From a virus, in IMG/VR virus record IMGVR_UViG_3300018481_000070, positions 1 to 25,146 of that record: a stretch of DNA of 25,146 bases. The stretch is one strand, 5' to 3'. Shown here piece by piece: positions 14,472-22,500 of this stretch. The notes beneath the pieces were generated by a model. It saw nothing but the letters and a program-made list of their open reading frames with translations, did not search any database and was not told the DNA's origin. The position numbers and the translations under genes were made by a program. Within the stretch, counting starts at the first letter, position 1; every line of letters starts with the position of its first letter.

Positions 14472-15470
14472 ATGTATGATCCTGGTACACTATACAGTGA
14501 TCCGCTACTCACTAACTTCTCGTTAGGGTACGCGCCGCAGAATCTCTACGGCCAGCGGATTATGCCGTTTGTAGAAGTAACATCACCCTCTGGACGATAT
14601 AGGGTATTCGACCGCTCGCATTGGTTGATGCATCCTGATCGTAGAGAGCCGGGTACGGTTGCTAACGAAATCTCGGGACGTAAGTGGAGTGAGGACGTTT
14701 ACAGGACTCAGGAGCATTCGCTACAGGCTCCAATCCATGACGAAGAAGAGCAGTTCCTCAATTCGTCAGGTGGTCTTGCAAATGAAGCGTTCGGTGGTCC
14801 ACTACAGATCGACCCCGCAGATGACGCAACCGTAGCTGTTACTACGTCAATCCTGCTTAGGCATGAGAAGCTAGTAGCTGACACGGTTCGCAATACTGCT
14901 AACTACCCTGGTGGTTCAACCATCACGCTAGCAGCAGCAGATCAGTGGGATAACTACGCTGGTGCAACAAGCAATCCGATTGACATCATTCGGGCAGCCG
15001 TACAGAAGGTGACTAACCTTATTGGTCGGGCACCTAATGTAATGGCAATTCCGACTGAGGGTATTCCGTGGCTAGAGTCACACCCGGACATTGTGGCACG
15101 TTTCATCAACTTCTCACTAATGGATGATGAAGCATGGCGCAAGCTGGTTGGCTTTACGGGTACTGTCATCCCGGTTGATTCAAAGTACAACGCTGCTGAC
15201 AACATCGACGCTGCTGAGTCTATTACCTCACTGTGGGGTAAGGACGTATGGATCGGTTATGTCGAGCCGGAACCGAACCTCAATACTCTTACGTTCGGTA
15301 AGACGTTTGCGGTGCGCTACCCGGATGGTACAATCGGCCCTGTCGATAGGTGGCGTGAGGAAGGTCGTAAGTCAGACCTAGTACGTAAGTCCATGCGGTA
15401 CGATTGTAAGGTCGTATCCGGTATGGCTGGCTATATCATCAAGACGGCGTTTAGCGCCGGTGCATGGTAG
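14472..15470 (+). CDS. Major capsid protein, 332 aa
   Basis: The shell protein, HK97 fold of the lambda gpE type by length, position and pattern. The start ATG at 14472 has an AGGGGGTGA ribosome site 9 nt upstream. The N-terminus (LLTNFSLGYAPQNLYGQRIMP) and the DEEEQFLNSSGG segment match the E-like N-arm and E-loop region. The P-domain region includes ILLRHEKLVADTV and APNVMAIPTEGIPWLESHPD, and the C-terminal part GKTFAVRYPDGTIGPVDRW precedes a final strand. It overlaps no gene and is followed by a strong ribosome site for the next. Confidence 0.9.
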   Translation: MYDPGTLYSDPLLTNFSLGYAPQNLYGQRIMPFVEVTSPSGRYRVFDRSHWLMHPDRREPGTVANEISGRKWSEDVYRTQEHSLQAPIHDEEEQFLNSSGGLANEAFGGPLQIDPADDATVAVTTSILLRHEKLVADTVRNTANYPGGSTITLAAADQWDNYAGATSNPIDIIRAAVQKVTNLIGRAPNVMAIPTEGIPWLESHPDIVARFINFSLMDDEAWRKLVGFTGTVIPVDSKYNAADNIDAAESITSLWGKDVWIGYVEPEPNLNTLTFGKTFAVRYPDGTIGPVDRWREEGRKSDLVRKSMRYDCKVVSGMAGYIIKTAFSAGAW

Positions 15471-15487
15471 AAGGGAGGTAATCGGGA

Positions 15488-15880
15488 ATGCCCGCAAAGC
15501 AGCACTATCTTTGGTCCAATCTCTACGATGGTGGTGAATCGGCTACGGTACGTACTCCGAATGGTGGAGAGCGTAACGTGATTAGTAGCCGTAACATCAA
15601 GACGGTTGGTGAGCCAATTAGTGAATCCGATGCTTCCTCAGAAGAAGAGTGGGAGGCATGGCTAGAAGCAGGTGTAGCACGTCCGTATAAGTACCCGGAT
15701 ATGCCTGCTGGTTCTACCGATAGCCCCGTAGTCCACCTACAGAAGCAGCTTGCAGAAGCAGCCTCTTCACAGGAGGAACTACTTACGGCGCAGGTAGCAG
15801 GAGTAACATCTTCTGAGGAACAGCTTGTAGAAGCTGCTTCTGAAGAGAAGCCTAAGCCTGCATCCGAAAAGGCTAAGTAG
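15488..15880 (+). CDS. Hypothetical head protein, 130 aa
   Basis: ATG at 15488 with GGGAGGT about 9 nt upstream. The N-terminal half (HYLWSNLYDGGESATV, SSRNIKTVGEPI) may be a short beta domain. Residues about 75-130 are a low-complexity, acidic, Ala/Glu/Ser-rich helix (QKQLAEAASSQEEL, EEKPKPASEKAK). The place between capsid and connector genes fits a head-tail joining or capsid accessory protein. No family is recognised. Confidence 0.65.
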   Translation: MPAKQHYLWSNLYDGGESATVRTPNGGERNVISSRNIKTVGEPISESDASSEEEWEAWLEAGVARPYKYPDMPAGSTDSPVVHLQKQLAEAASSQEELLTAQVAGVTSSEEQLVEAASEEKPKPASEKAK

Positions 15881-15895
15881 GGATTAGGAGAGAAC

Positions 15896-16345
15896 GTGCC
15901 GCTAACACAACCAATTGTAACTGATGCGGATATTCAGGTACACCTTCCGATTGATAAGTTCCTTATCACGGATTACCCGAATGATCTAGTAACGACAAAA
16001 CTAGATATCTCTCGCGTTATCTTTGGTCGTCTTAGTGGTACGTTCTCTCCCCTTACTCTAGCTTCATGGGCTGATCCCACAACTACACCTGAAACGATTA
16101 GAGCTATTGGTGGGCGTCTAGGCGCTGCACTAATGTACCGCAACAGGCTTGCAGAGGATTATCCAGAGGATGCCGATTACGCTCAATTGAAGTATCGTGA
16201 AGCAATGATGATGCTTGAAATGATCGTAAGTGGCGAAATGGTACTGCCTGAGGTTACAGAAGAAGTGAACACTGGACAGAGACTAAGCGAGAATCACTTT
16301 ACAGCATTGCCTGATCCTAAGTTCACTATGGATATGGAGTTCTAA
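15896..16345 (+). CDS. Putative head-tail connector protein, 149 aa
   Basis: GTG at 15896 preceded by AGGAGAG. The protein is mainly helical, starting with a conserved-looking VTDADIQVHLPIDKF stretch, then RAIGGRLGAALMYRNRLAEDYP and YREAMMMLEMIVSGEM. The size and place fit a connector or adaptor of the head completion family (gp6/gp15-like). It binds below the portal in such phages. It overlaps the next gene by one base. Confidence 0.7.
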   Translation: MPLTQPIVTDADIQVHLPIDKFLITDYPNDLVTTKLDISRVIFGRLSGTFSPLTLASWADPTTTPETIRAIGGRLGAALMYRNRLAEDYPEDADYAQLKYREAMMMLEMIVSGEMVLPEVTEEVNTGQRLSENHFTALPDPKFTMDMEF

Positions 16346-17010
16346 TGGCTACGGTTACGAACTCAATCACATACCATTGGGCAAAGCCCACGCCGGAAGA
16401 GATTAGGCGACAAATCATTAGGTTGTCGTTTGAGCTAGAGGATCTCTACGAGCCAATGACAGTCGCAGGAGAACTAGCACGTATTGATATTTCGGAAAGG
16501 TTCGTAGCAAAGAATTCTCCCGACGGAGTACCGTGGGAAAGATGGGCATTAAGCTATGCACCTGATGCATTGGCTCATAACACTGGTGGTATGTTAGTAA
16601 GGGAAGGCGACACTAGAGACGCAATGGCTAGTAGATCGACGTACGTTCCTACGAACGAAGGTCTATTCATTGACACCAGTGGTATCCCTGAATGGGGCAT
16701 TTGGAATAACTTTGGTGCTGAGAGACATTCAGCAGGAACGTCAGAAGAAGACAAGGCAGGTAACGCAGCAGTTAGAGGTTTCTCTGGCGATGAAGCTTTT
16801 GGAAACTTGTCAGGTGAGAATGCACTACCAGCACGTCCGTTCATGGGTCTAACTGATTCAGCGAAGTTTAAGATGGATGCAGCTTTCTATCAGTGGTTTG
16901 ACGGTGAAGTAGCACTCGCTACATCATCTAGAGGTAAGCCGTTCTTCCGCCATGCAAAGCGTGCTGGTGGAACAGGGCCAGGTCGGACTAGATTCGCTCC
17001 AATTGACTAA
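16345..17010 (+). CDS. Phage virion morphogenesis / tail completion protein, 221 aa
   Basis: ATG at 16345 overlaps the previous stop by one base. Matches the Mu gpG/P2 gpS-like tail completion family: a helical N-terminus with GELARIDISERF, SPDGVPWERWALSYAP (about 57-72), DTSGIPEWGIWNNFGAERH (about 110-128), a conserved ARPFMGLTDS motif (about 162-171) and a FFRHAKRAGG C-terminus. These proteins finish the tail or join it to the head. Overlap with the next gene is one base. Confidence 0.8.
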   Translation: MATVTNSITYHWAKPTPEEIRRQIIRLSFELEDLYEPMTVAGELARIDISERFVAKNSPDGVPWERWALSYAPDALAHNTGGMLVREGDTRDAMASRSTYVPTNEGLFIDTSGIPEWGIWNNFGAERHSAGTSEEDKAGNAAVRGFSGDEAFGNLSGENALPARPFMGLTDSAKFKMDAAFYQWFDGEVALATSSRGKPFFRHAKRAGGTGPGRTRFAPID

Positions 17011-17447
17011 TGCCATACTTCACAGAGCCAGAGCAAGCACTAGATCATATCTACAATCTTCTCAATACAAACAAGGTTGCTCTAGGACTAAAGTACGTAG
17101 GATATGCTGATGAAAGGTTGCTACGAGAGTATCCCGCAGTAGTTGTATCATACAATGTTCCAGTAGTTAGGGACTTACATGCTACACGGACGTTCAATCT
17201 TCAGTTCATCATTCAGCTTGAATGCTATCACGCGAGGTTAACAGCTAGTCATAGGACACGGACAAAGGAGGATATGCAACTTGCAGCTAGAATCCGTAAC
17301 AAGCTACATGAGGATTACAAGCTAGGCGGTGGCGTAATCTTTGGCTATGTCCTATCAGAACGTCCGGGTGTTATTGCAGATGCTAAAGGCCAAGCTAACG
17401 TAGCGACTATGTTAATTTGGAGCGGAGACAGTCGTGCAGCACTATAG
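17010..17447 (+). CDS. Putative tail terminator protein, 145 aa
   Basis: ATG at 17010 overlaps the preceding stop by one base. The protein has the length and order of tail terminators (gpU-like): a helix first (TEPEQALDHIYNLLN), then strands with RLLREYPAVVVSYNVP, FNLQFIIQLECYHARL, and a C-terminal strand NVATMLIWSG. It sits between tail completion and tail tube genes, as expected. The tail terminator caps the tube and fixes its length with the tape measure. The call rests on synteny more than on motifs. Confidence 0.65.
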   Translation: MPYFTEPEQALDHIYNLLNTNKVALGLKYVGYADERLLREYPAVVVSYNVPVVRDLHATRTFNLQFIIQLECYHARLTASHRTRTKEDMQLAARIRNKLHEDYKLGGGVIFGYVLSERPGVIADAKGQANVATMLIWSGDSRAAL

Positions 17448-17455
17448 GAGGCATA

Positions 17456-17752
17456 ATGGGAGTTAAGATCGAAGTCAACTTCCCGAACATGGATAAGGGT
17501 ACTGAGTTAGACGTTGGTGGTATCCTTGTTAAGAACGGGGGGAATGTAGAACTTACGGATGAACAGGAAGCGTTCTTCGTTTCCAAGTACCGTAAGACGC
17601 CGAAAGAGTGGGCTGGCGAGGGAGAGTACGTAAAGGTAAGTGGTACAGGTAAGTTCAGCCCCAAGCAGGTAGAGGATATGTTCCCTGAAGCCTCTACTAC
17701 GCCTGAAATGGCAGAACCCGCAGAACCGGAAGATGAAGGAGATAAGGGCTAA
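17456..17752 (+). CDS. Small acidic tail-region protein, 98 aa
   Basis: The ATG at 17456 is chosen because TAGGAGG lies 5 nt upstream, a far better site than the in-frame start at 17417 inside the previous gene. The protein begins MGVKIEVNFPNMDKGTELDV, probably a short beta domain of 60-70 residues, then ends in an acidic low-complexity tail (AEPAEPEDEGDKG). No family recognised. Its place before the tail tube gene suggests a minor tail or connector component. Confidence 0.6.
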   Translation: MGVKIEVNFPNMDKGTELDVGGILVKNGGNVELTDEQEAFFVSKYRKTPKEWAGEGEYVKVSGTGKFSPKQVEDMFPEASTTPEMAEPAEPEDEGDKG

Positions 17753-18765
17753 TGGCAACTACACCAGGGTTAGGCGGTGGCGGTTCTGTAGGTGTTGCTT
17801 TTGAGACTGTCATGGGTACTTACGTACCCCCGACTATCTTCGTTCCCGTTCTCAGTGAGTCACTAGAGTACACGGAAGAGAAGTATCTCTCAGAGCAGAT
17901 TAGACAGCAGAGCATCCACACAGAAGCAAAGCCTTCTTACTACCATGTAGAGGGCGATATCGAAATGGAAGTAGATCCAGAACTACTAGTCTACTTCATG
18001 TATGCATCACGTCATATCATCACTAAGACTGGTGCTGCTACTCCGTGGACATATACGTTTGCACCTAGCTCCGCAGGTACAGCGTCTACGGCTGCATCAG
18101 GTCCGACAGTACCGCGTACTCTTTCAATCACCATTGTACGTAACGGTGAAGTATTCGGTTACACTGGTTGTACTGTTGGCGGTTACGAGTTCAGCATCGA
18201 CACTGATTCCGGTGTCCTAATGTGTACGCTCAACATCGTCGGTCTAAGTGAAGCAGTTGCAGCCGATCCTACAGAGGTTTGGGTTGCACCTAAGCTATAC
18301 GGTGCCGATGCCCACGTCCTTAAGCTTGACGTTGCAGGTACGGCACCGGCGTTTGCGGCTGCTGCCGACGTTAACCACAACGGTATCACGTTCGGGGTTA
18401 ACTTCAATGCAGAAGCTCTTAACCGTATTCGCCAGGATCGTGGTGCAAGCTACATCGCTTACGGTATCACTGAAGGAACTATCAGCGCAGAGATTGACTT
18501 CTTGACTCGCGCTGACTATGACTTCTTCAAGGCTACCAACAAGCGAGCTATCCGTGTTTCGTCACTAACAGGCGGTGCAACACTAGCAGCAGCTACCCAC
18601 GGTGTCGAACTACAGGCTAACAACTACTTCTTCAATAGCTACAGTGTTCCACTAGAAGGAATGGGCGATCTAGTCTCAGCGGATACAGAAGGTCGTATGC
18701 TAGGTATTGCAGGCGGCAATGCTTACCTAATCACAGTTAAGGCACAGGTTACAACGATCACGTAG
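17752..18765 (+). CDS. Major tail tube protein, 337 aa
   Basis: Builds the inner tube of the tail. The ATG overlaps the previous stop. The N-terminus (GGSVGVAFETVMGTY, PVLSESLEYTEEKYLS) and the pattern of strands and long Gly/Ala-rich loops fit the siphoviral tube family: a beta-sandwich with a long insertion and the HVEGDIEMEVDPELLVYFMY segment. The C-terminal part (EGTISAEIDFLTRADYDFF, VELQANNYFFNSYSVPL) is a second sandwich. Position between tail terminator and the frameshifting chaperone pair supports it. A 12-bp structured hairpin follows the stop. Confidence 0.85.
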   Translation: MATTPGLGGGGSVGVAFETVMGTYVPPTIFVPVLSESLEYTEEKYLSEQIRQQSIHTEAKPSYYHVEGDIEMEVDPELLVYFMYASRHIITKTGAATPWTYTFAPSSAGTASTAASGPTVPRTLSITIVRNGEVFGYTGCTVGGYEFSIDTDSGVLMCTLNIVGLSEAVAADPTEVWVAPKLYGADAHVLKLDVAGTAPAFAAAADVNHNGITFGVNFNAEALNRIRQDRGASYIAYGITEGTISAEIDFLTRADYDFFKATNKRAIRVSSLTGGATLAAATHGVELQANNYFFNSYSVPLEGMGDLVSADTEGRMLGIAGGNAYLITVKAQVTTIT

Positions 18766-18779
18766 GTTAGCTCGACAAA

Positions 18780-18822
18780 TGTGCCCCGTCCAGCGGTGGC
18801 CGCTTACCAAGGGCGGGGCACA
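18780..18822 (+). promoter_or_regulatory. Strong hairpin with inner stem after tail tube gene
   Basis: tgtgccccgtcc (18780-18791) pairs with gggcggggcaca (18811-18822), one G-U wobble. Inside is a second stem agcgg/ccgct (18792-18804). No T run follows the right arm, so it is not a standard terminator. It may stabilise the tail tube mRNA end or tune expression of the downstream chaperone. Confidence 0.6.
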
Positions 18823-18850
18823 ACTACAGGAGAGAACAGGAGAGAGTTCT

Positions 18851-19348
18851 ATGCGTATTGCAACAGTTACTACAGAGCCTCAGCGTTTTGAACTAAAGAC
18901 GCTACCGCCCGACGAAACGGCAGGGCTAGAAGGTGGCTTCATCGTCGCTAGACCGCTACCTTATGGACTAGTTCTAGAACGTCGTGATAAGGGTACTAAG
19001 ATGGGTCTGGAAATGCAGGTACAGCAGCAGGGTCGTCGTAACAACAAGTCAATCCGGCAGAATGAGCCTGAGACTCAGAAGATTGAGTTGACTACTCTTT
19101 CTGGATGGATGGCTAATCACGACTTCTCGTACTGCATCCTAGATCACAACCTAGCTACTAAGGATGGTGAGAAGCTAGACTTCCACAATCCACTTCACGT
19201 ACAGGCTCTAGATCCAAAGGTCGGTATCGAGATTGACCGTATCCTTTCAGAGCTTAACGAGCCTGAGGAGGATGAGGAGACTCTAGAGGATTTTACAACG
19301 TCTGCTACCTCATCTTCGCCGAGCGACGAAGCACCATCACCAGCCTAA
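18851..19348 (+). CDS. Tail assembly chaperone gpG-like, 165 aa
   Basis: The ATG at 18851 (not the in-frame one at 18779, which lies within the hairpin) is preceded by two GGAGAG boxes. The protein (FELKTLPPDETAGLEGGF, PLPYGLVLERRDKG) ends in a long acidic, Ser-rich tail (about 135-165), typical of the gpG half of phage tail chaperones. A heptamer GGATTTT at 19288-19294 gives the -1 frameshift into a separate downstream frame. gpG and gpGT bind the tape measure and tube during tail assembly and are absent from the virion in lambda. Position between tail tube and tape measure is decisive. Confidence 0.8.
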   Translation: MRIATVTTEPQRFELKTLPPDETAGLEGGFIVARPLPYGLVLERRDKGTKMGLEMQVQQQGRRNNKSIRQNEPETQKIELTTLSGWMANHDFSYCILDHNLATKDGEKLDFHNPLHVQALDPKVGIEIDRILSELNEPEEDEETLEDFTTSATSSSPSDEAPSPA

Positions 19349-19596
19349 TAGAGAATGACGAAAACGACATAGACGTTCATCTAGTTTCGGATGCAGCTAG
19401 ATGGATTGGTATAGCTCTACTTTGCGAAACTGTGGGGGCTTTACCAAATCCAGGGGGCATCTTTCAACAGATACCAAGTCACATCAAAAAGCTAGAACGA
19501 GTCTATCAAGCACGTAACAAGTTCCAGTCAGATGACGCTGGAAAGAAAACAGACAAGAGAAAGAGTGATACGGACGAACCCGGTCCTGATATGTAA
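19276..19596 (+). CDS. Tail assembly chaperone gpT extension, -1 frame
   Basis: The -1 frame relative to gpG is open from 19276 (after a stop at 19273) to a stop at 19594-19596, and has no start codon of its own in a useful place. Read from the GGATTTT slip it gives about 100 residues beginning YNVCYLIFAERRST, with SDAARWIGIALLCETVG and GIFQQIPSHIKKLERVYQ, ending in a charged tail. The frameshifted product would be about 248 residues (gpGT). The stop overlaps the tape measure ATG (TAATG). The length, order and content match T domains of siphoviral chaperones. Confidence 0.8.
   Translation, partial: GDSRGFYNVCYLIFAERRSTITSLIENDENDIDVHLVSDAARWIGIALLCETVGALPNPGGIFQQIPSHIKKLERVYQARNKFQSDDAGKKTDKRKSDTDEPGPDM
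19288..19294 (+). promoter_or_regulatory. Programmed -1 frameshift site GGATTTT
   Basis: In the gpG frame it reads G GAT TTT. The A-site TTT re-pairs perfectly after a one-base backward slip; GAT to GGA is imperfect, so this is a relaxed heptamer related to GGGTTTT-type sites. A 5-bp hairpin cttcg/cgaag (19314-19318/19327-19331) lies about 20 nt downstream, rather far from the site. Confidence 0.6.
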
Positions 19597-22500
19597 TGGC
19601 TAGGCATCTATCAGAAATGATGCTCATTGTCAGAGCGCAGAATCAAGCCTCTGGCGCACTAAGACGAGTCGGTAAAGACTTGTCACAGTTGGGTCGTCAT
19701 CGTAACTTGCAGATCCAACAGCAGAAGATGTTGCTTAAGCAGCAGAATCTATTGCGCCAGGGGCTACGCGCTCGTAATGAGCTAGCCGACATTACTTCAG
19801 GTTCCCGTAGGCTAGGACTAGAACGTAGAGCATTGTCTCTACAGAAGAAGGCTGCTGATATTGAGCGTGGTCGTACTGAACAGTTACGCAAGTGGCAGAG
19901 TGTCAGTAGGCAAATTGGCACTATGCAAGATCGTATGTTCAAGATCAGTAACGATCAGTACCGTAGAGAGACTCAGCAGATTAGACTACTGGCTCGCCAA
20001 AAGCGAGCAATGGCGGCAGAGGAAGCACTTGTTAAGCAACGCCGGCAGATGCTTAAGGCGGCAGGGGGTCTTAAAGAAGTAGACCCTGATAAGAACGTTA
20101 TGTCCAAGGCGGGTATTGCCGATGCTCGCGCCCGCCTTGGACTACTAGAGCGAATGCTCGTCGCTAATAGTATGCGCCAGCAAGAACTGGCGAACAATGC
20201 GAAGAACACGACTAGAGCAATCGACTCACAAAGTGCAGCAGGTAGCGCACTAGGAGACAAGTATCGTGCGCTGAATGCAGCACAGGCAGCACTCTCTAAG
20301 GATCAAGAGAAGCTTGCCCAGGATCACATTAAGGCAACTAACCGCGCACACGTACTACGCTCAGAACTAGCAAGTGTAGCTACGCAGTATCAGATTGCCG
20401 CAGCACAGCAGCGTGGACTTAGCAAGGCAATCAGAGAAGCGCGATATGAGCCTATTAGTACACTTGGTCGTACAGTCCAGCATCTAGGACGTGTTGGACA
20501 GTACGCCTTCCTAGTCTTTGGTGGCGCTCTAGCATATGCAGCACATAACGCTGCTATGTTCGAGAAGAACGTCACCCTCGTTGCCACACAGACTGGCGCA
20601 GTTGACGCTAACTTTGGTCGCACCACTAAGACCATCGTTAACAACAGCAAGTTCCTACAGAAGGCGTTTCTTGGCATTCAGGCTAGTGGTACGTCTAGCA
20701 TGGATGATATCAATGCAGCAGCCTATAACCTATTCTCTACGATTGACCAGCTAGGAGATAGTCGTAAGGGATTAGGACAAGGCGCTAGAATGCTGAGATT
20801 GTTTAGCGATGCTGCTATCGCAGGGCAGACTCCAATCACTGACGTAGCTGAAGGTGTTATTGGCGTACTCTCTGCATTCGATAACATTGCTCCCACAGCC
20901 AGGAACGTCAATAAGATTCTAAACCGCATGTTCGCTGCTGTTCGTTTCGGTCGTATGTCATTTGCAGAGTTGAATGAATCACTAACGACTCTAACGCCGG
21001 CTGCTAAGAGTGCAGGACAGACTCTCGATACTACGCTAGGTACGTTTGCATTTCTCTCCAAGCCTCTAGGTGTAGCTAAGGCGCGTGTTGGTATTCCGCG
21101 ACTCATGGAAGTGCTAACACGGCCTAAGATGGTTAGCGGTCTAAAGAAGCTAGGTATCGAAGTAGCCGACAGTAGCGGCAAGATGTTCCAGCTAGACAAG
21201 ATCATCGGGAACATCGTAGGCAAGCGCAAGGATATCCTTAAGAGTGACCTAGCACTCATGCAGTTCTTCAAGACTGTGGGGGGTGCAGAAGGTACAGTAA
21301 TGGCAAGGCGCGCATTCGTCTTCCTAGCTCGTAACCTCACTGGATACCAGCGTATTCTCCGTAAGGTCACTACGGACAACAACGAGTTCCAGCGATCCCT
21401 TAAGACGATGGAAGACACCACAGGAGTTAGGTGGGAGAAGTTCATCAATCAGCTAAGGGCACTAGCTCTAATGATTGGTGCTAACGTCCTACCGGAGATT
21501 CTAAAGCTAGCCCCACATGTTCAGAAGCTAGTAGACTACTTCCAGAATCTCGATCCTGAGCTTAGAGCGCAGATCGTACATTGGGCCGCACTAGGCGTAG
21601 CATTCATTGGTGTTGCATCAGCAGCTATGTTCCTGCTTGGCCCACTAATCAGAATGGCCGCCGCGCTAGCAAAGAAGCGTATGCTACTGATTACAGTAGG
21701 TGCAGGCTTCCTAGCAATTAGCGCAGCTATCGCTGTACTCACTGGTAACTGGAATGGACTCAATACAGTCATCGACTCGTTCTTTAGTCTTACAGATCAG
21801 GGTCTAGGCGGTTGGGTTCTCATGTTCGGTATTGCTACCGCTGGCGCTTTAAAGCTGTCTAGAGCTATTGCAGGCGTTAGCATGGCATGGAAGTCAGCCG
21901 CAATTGCACAAGCAGCAGGTACAGGTGCAGCGGGTCTAGGTGGCATGGCTGGTATCTTCGCTAGAGGCAAAGGCTTTGGAGCTACGCTTAAGGCTATTCC
22001 AGCAGCTACAGCAGGAGCGGGTAAATTCCGTAGTGCTATGTTCCTCGCTGGTAGTGCAGCAGCGGCTATCCCTGGCCCACTAAAAGTAGCTGGTGCAGCT
22101 ATCACTATTGCGGCTGGCGCTGCTCTACTGTGGAGTCGTAGACAGAACGATATCGCTAAGGCTGCTAAAGAGACAGCAGATCAGCTTGCACGTAGTAGGG
22201 CAGTAGCAGCAGCTACAGGACAACAGGCAGGAGTATTCGGTGGACTAGCTGGTGCTGTTGGTGATGTGATTAAGGCACGTAACATGGTGAGCGAACTAGA
22301 TCGCCAGATTAAGGCTGGCGGTACTAAGGATCAAGTAGCAGCAATGTACATTGATCGCGCTCGCGCACTAGATACTCTTGCAGCAGCACATCGCAGAGCA
22401 GACACAGCCTTCAATGCCTTCAATACCGCTATCCAAAAGCAGCGCACAGCAATTACACAGCTAGGTGCAGTAAGTAACCGGCTCAACATGCTACAGCGTC

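Noticed and set aside
17417-17455. Upstream start for the 98-aa acidic protein
   Set aside because: Lies inside the preceding gene without a ribosome site; TAGGAGG directly precedes the ATG at 17456.
18779-18850. Upstream ATG start for the tail chaperone
   Set aside because: It lies within a stable hairpin with no ribosome site; the ATG at 18851 has two GGAGAG boxes.
20723-21448. 241-residue frame antisense to the tape measure gene
   Set aside because: Ser/Arg/Leu-rich shadow of a coding strand with strong codon bias; no ribosome site and no recognisable domain.
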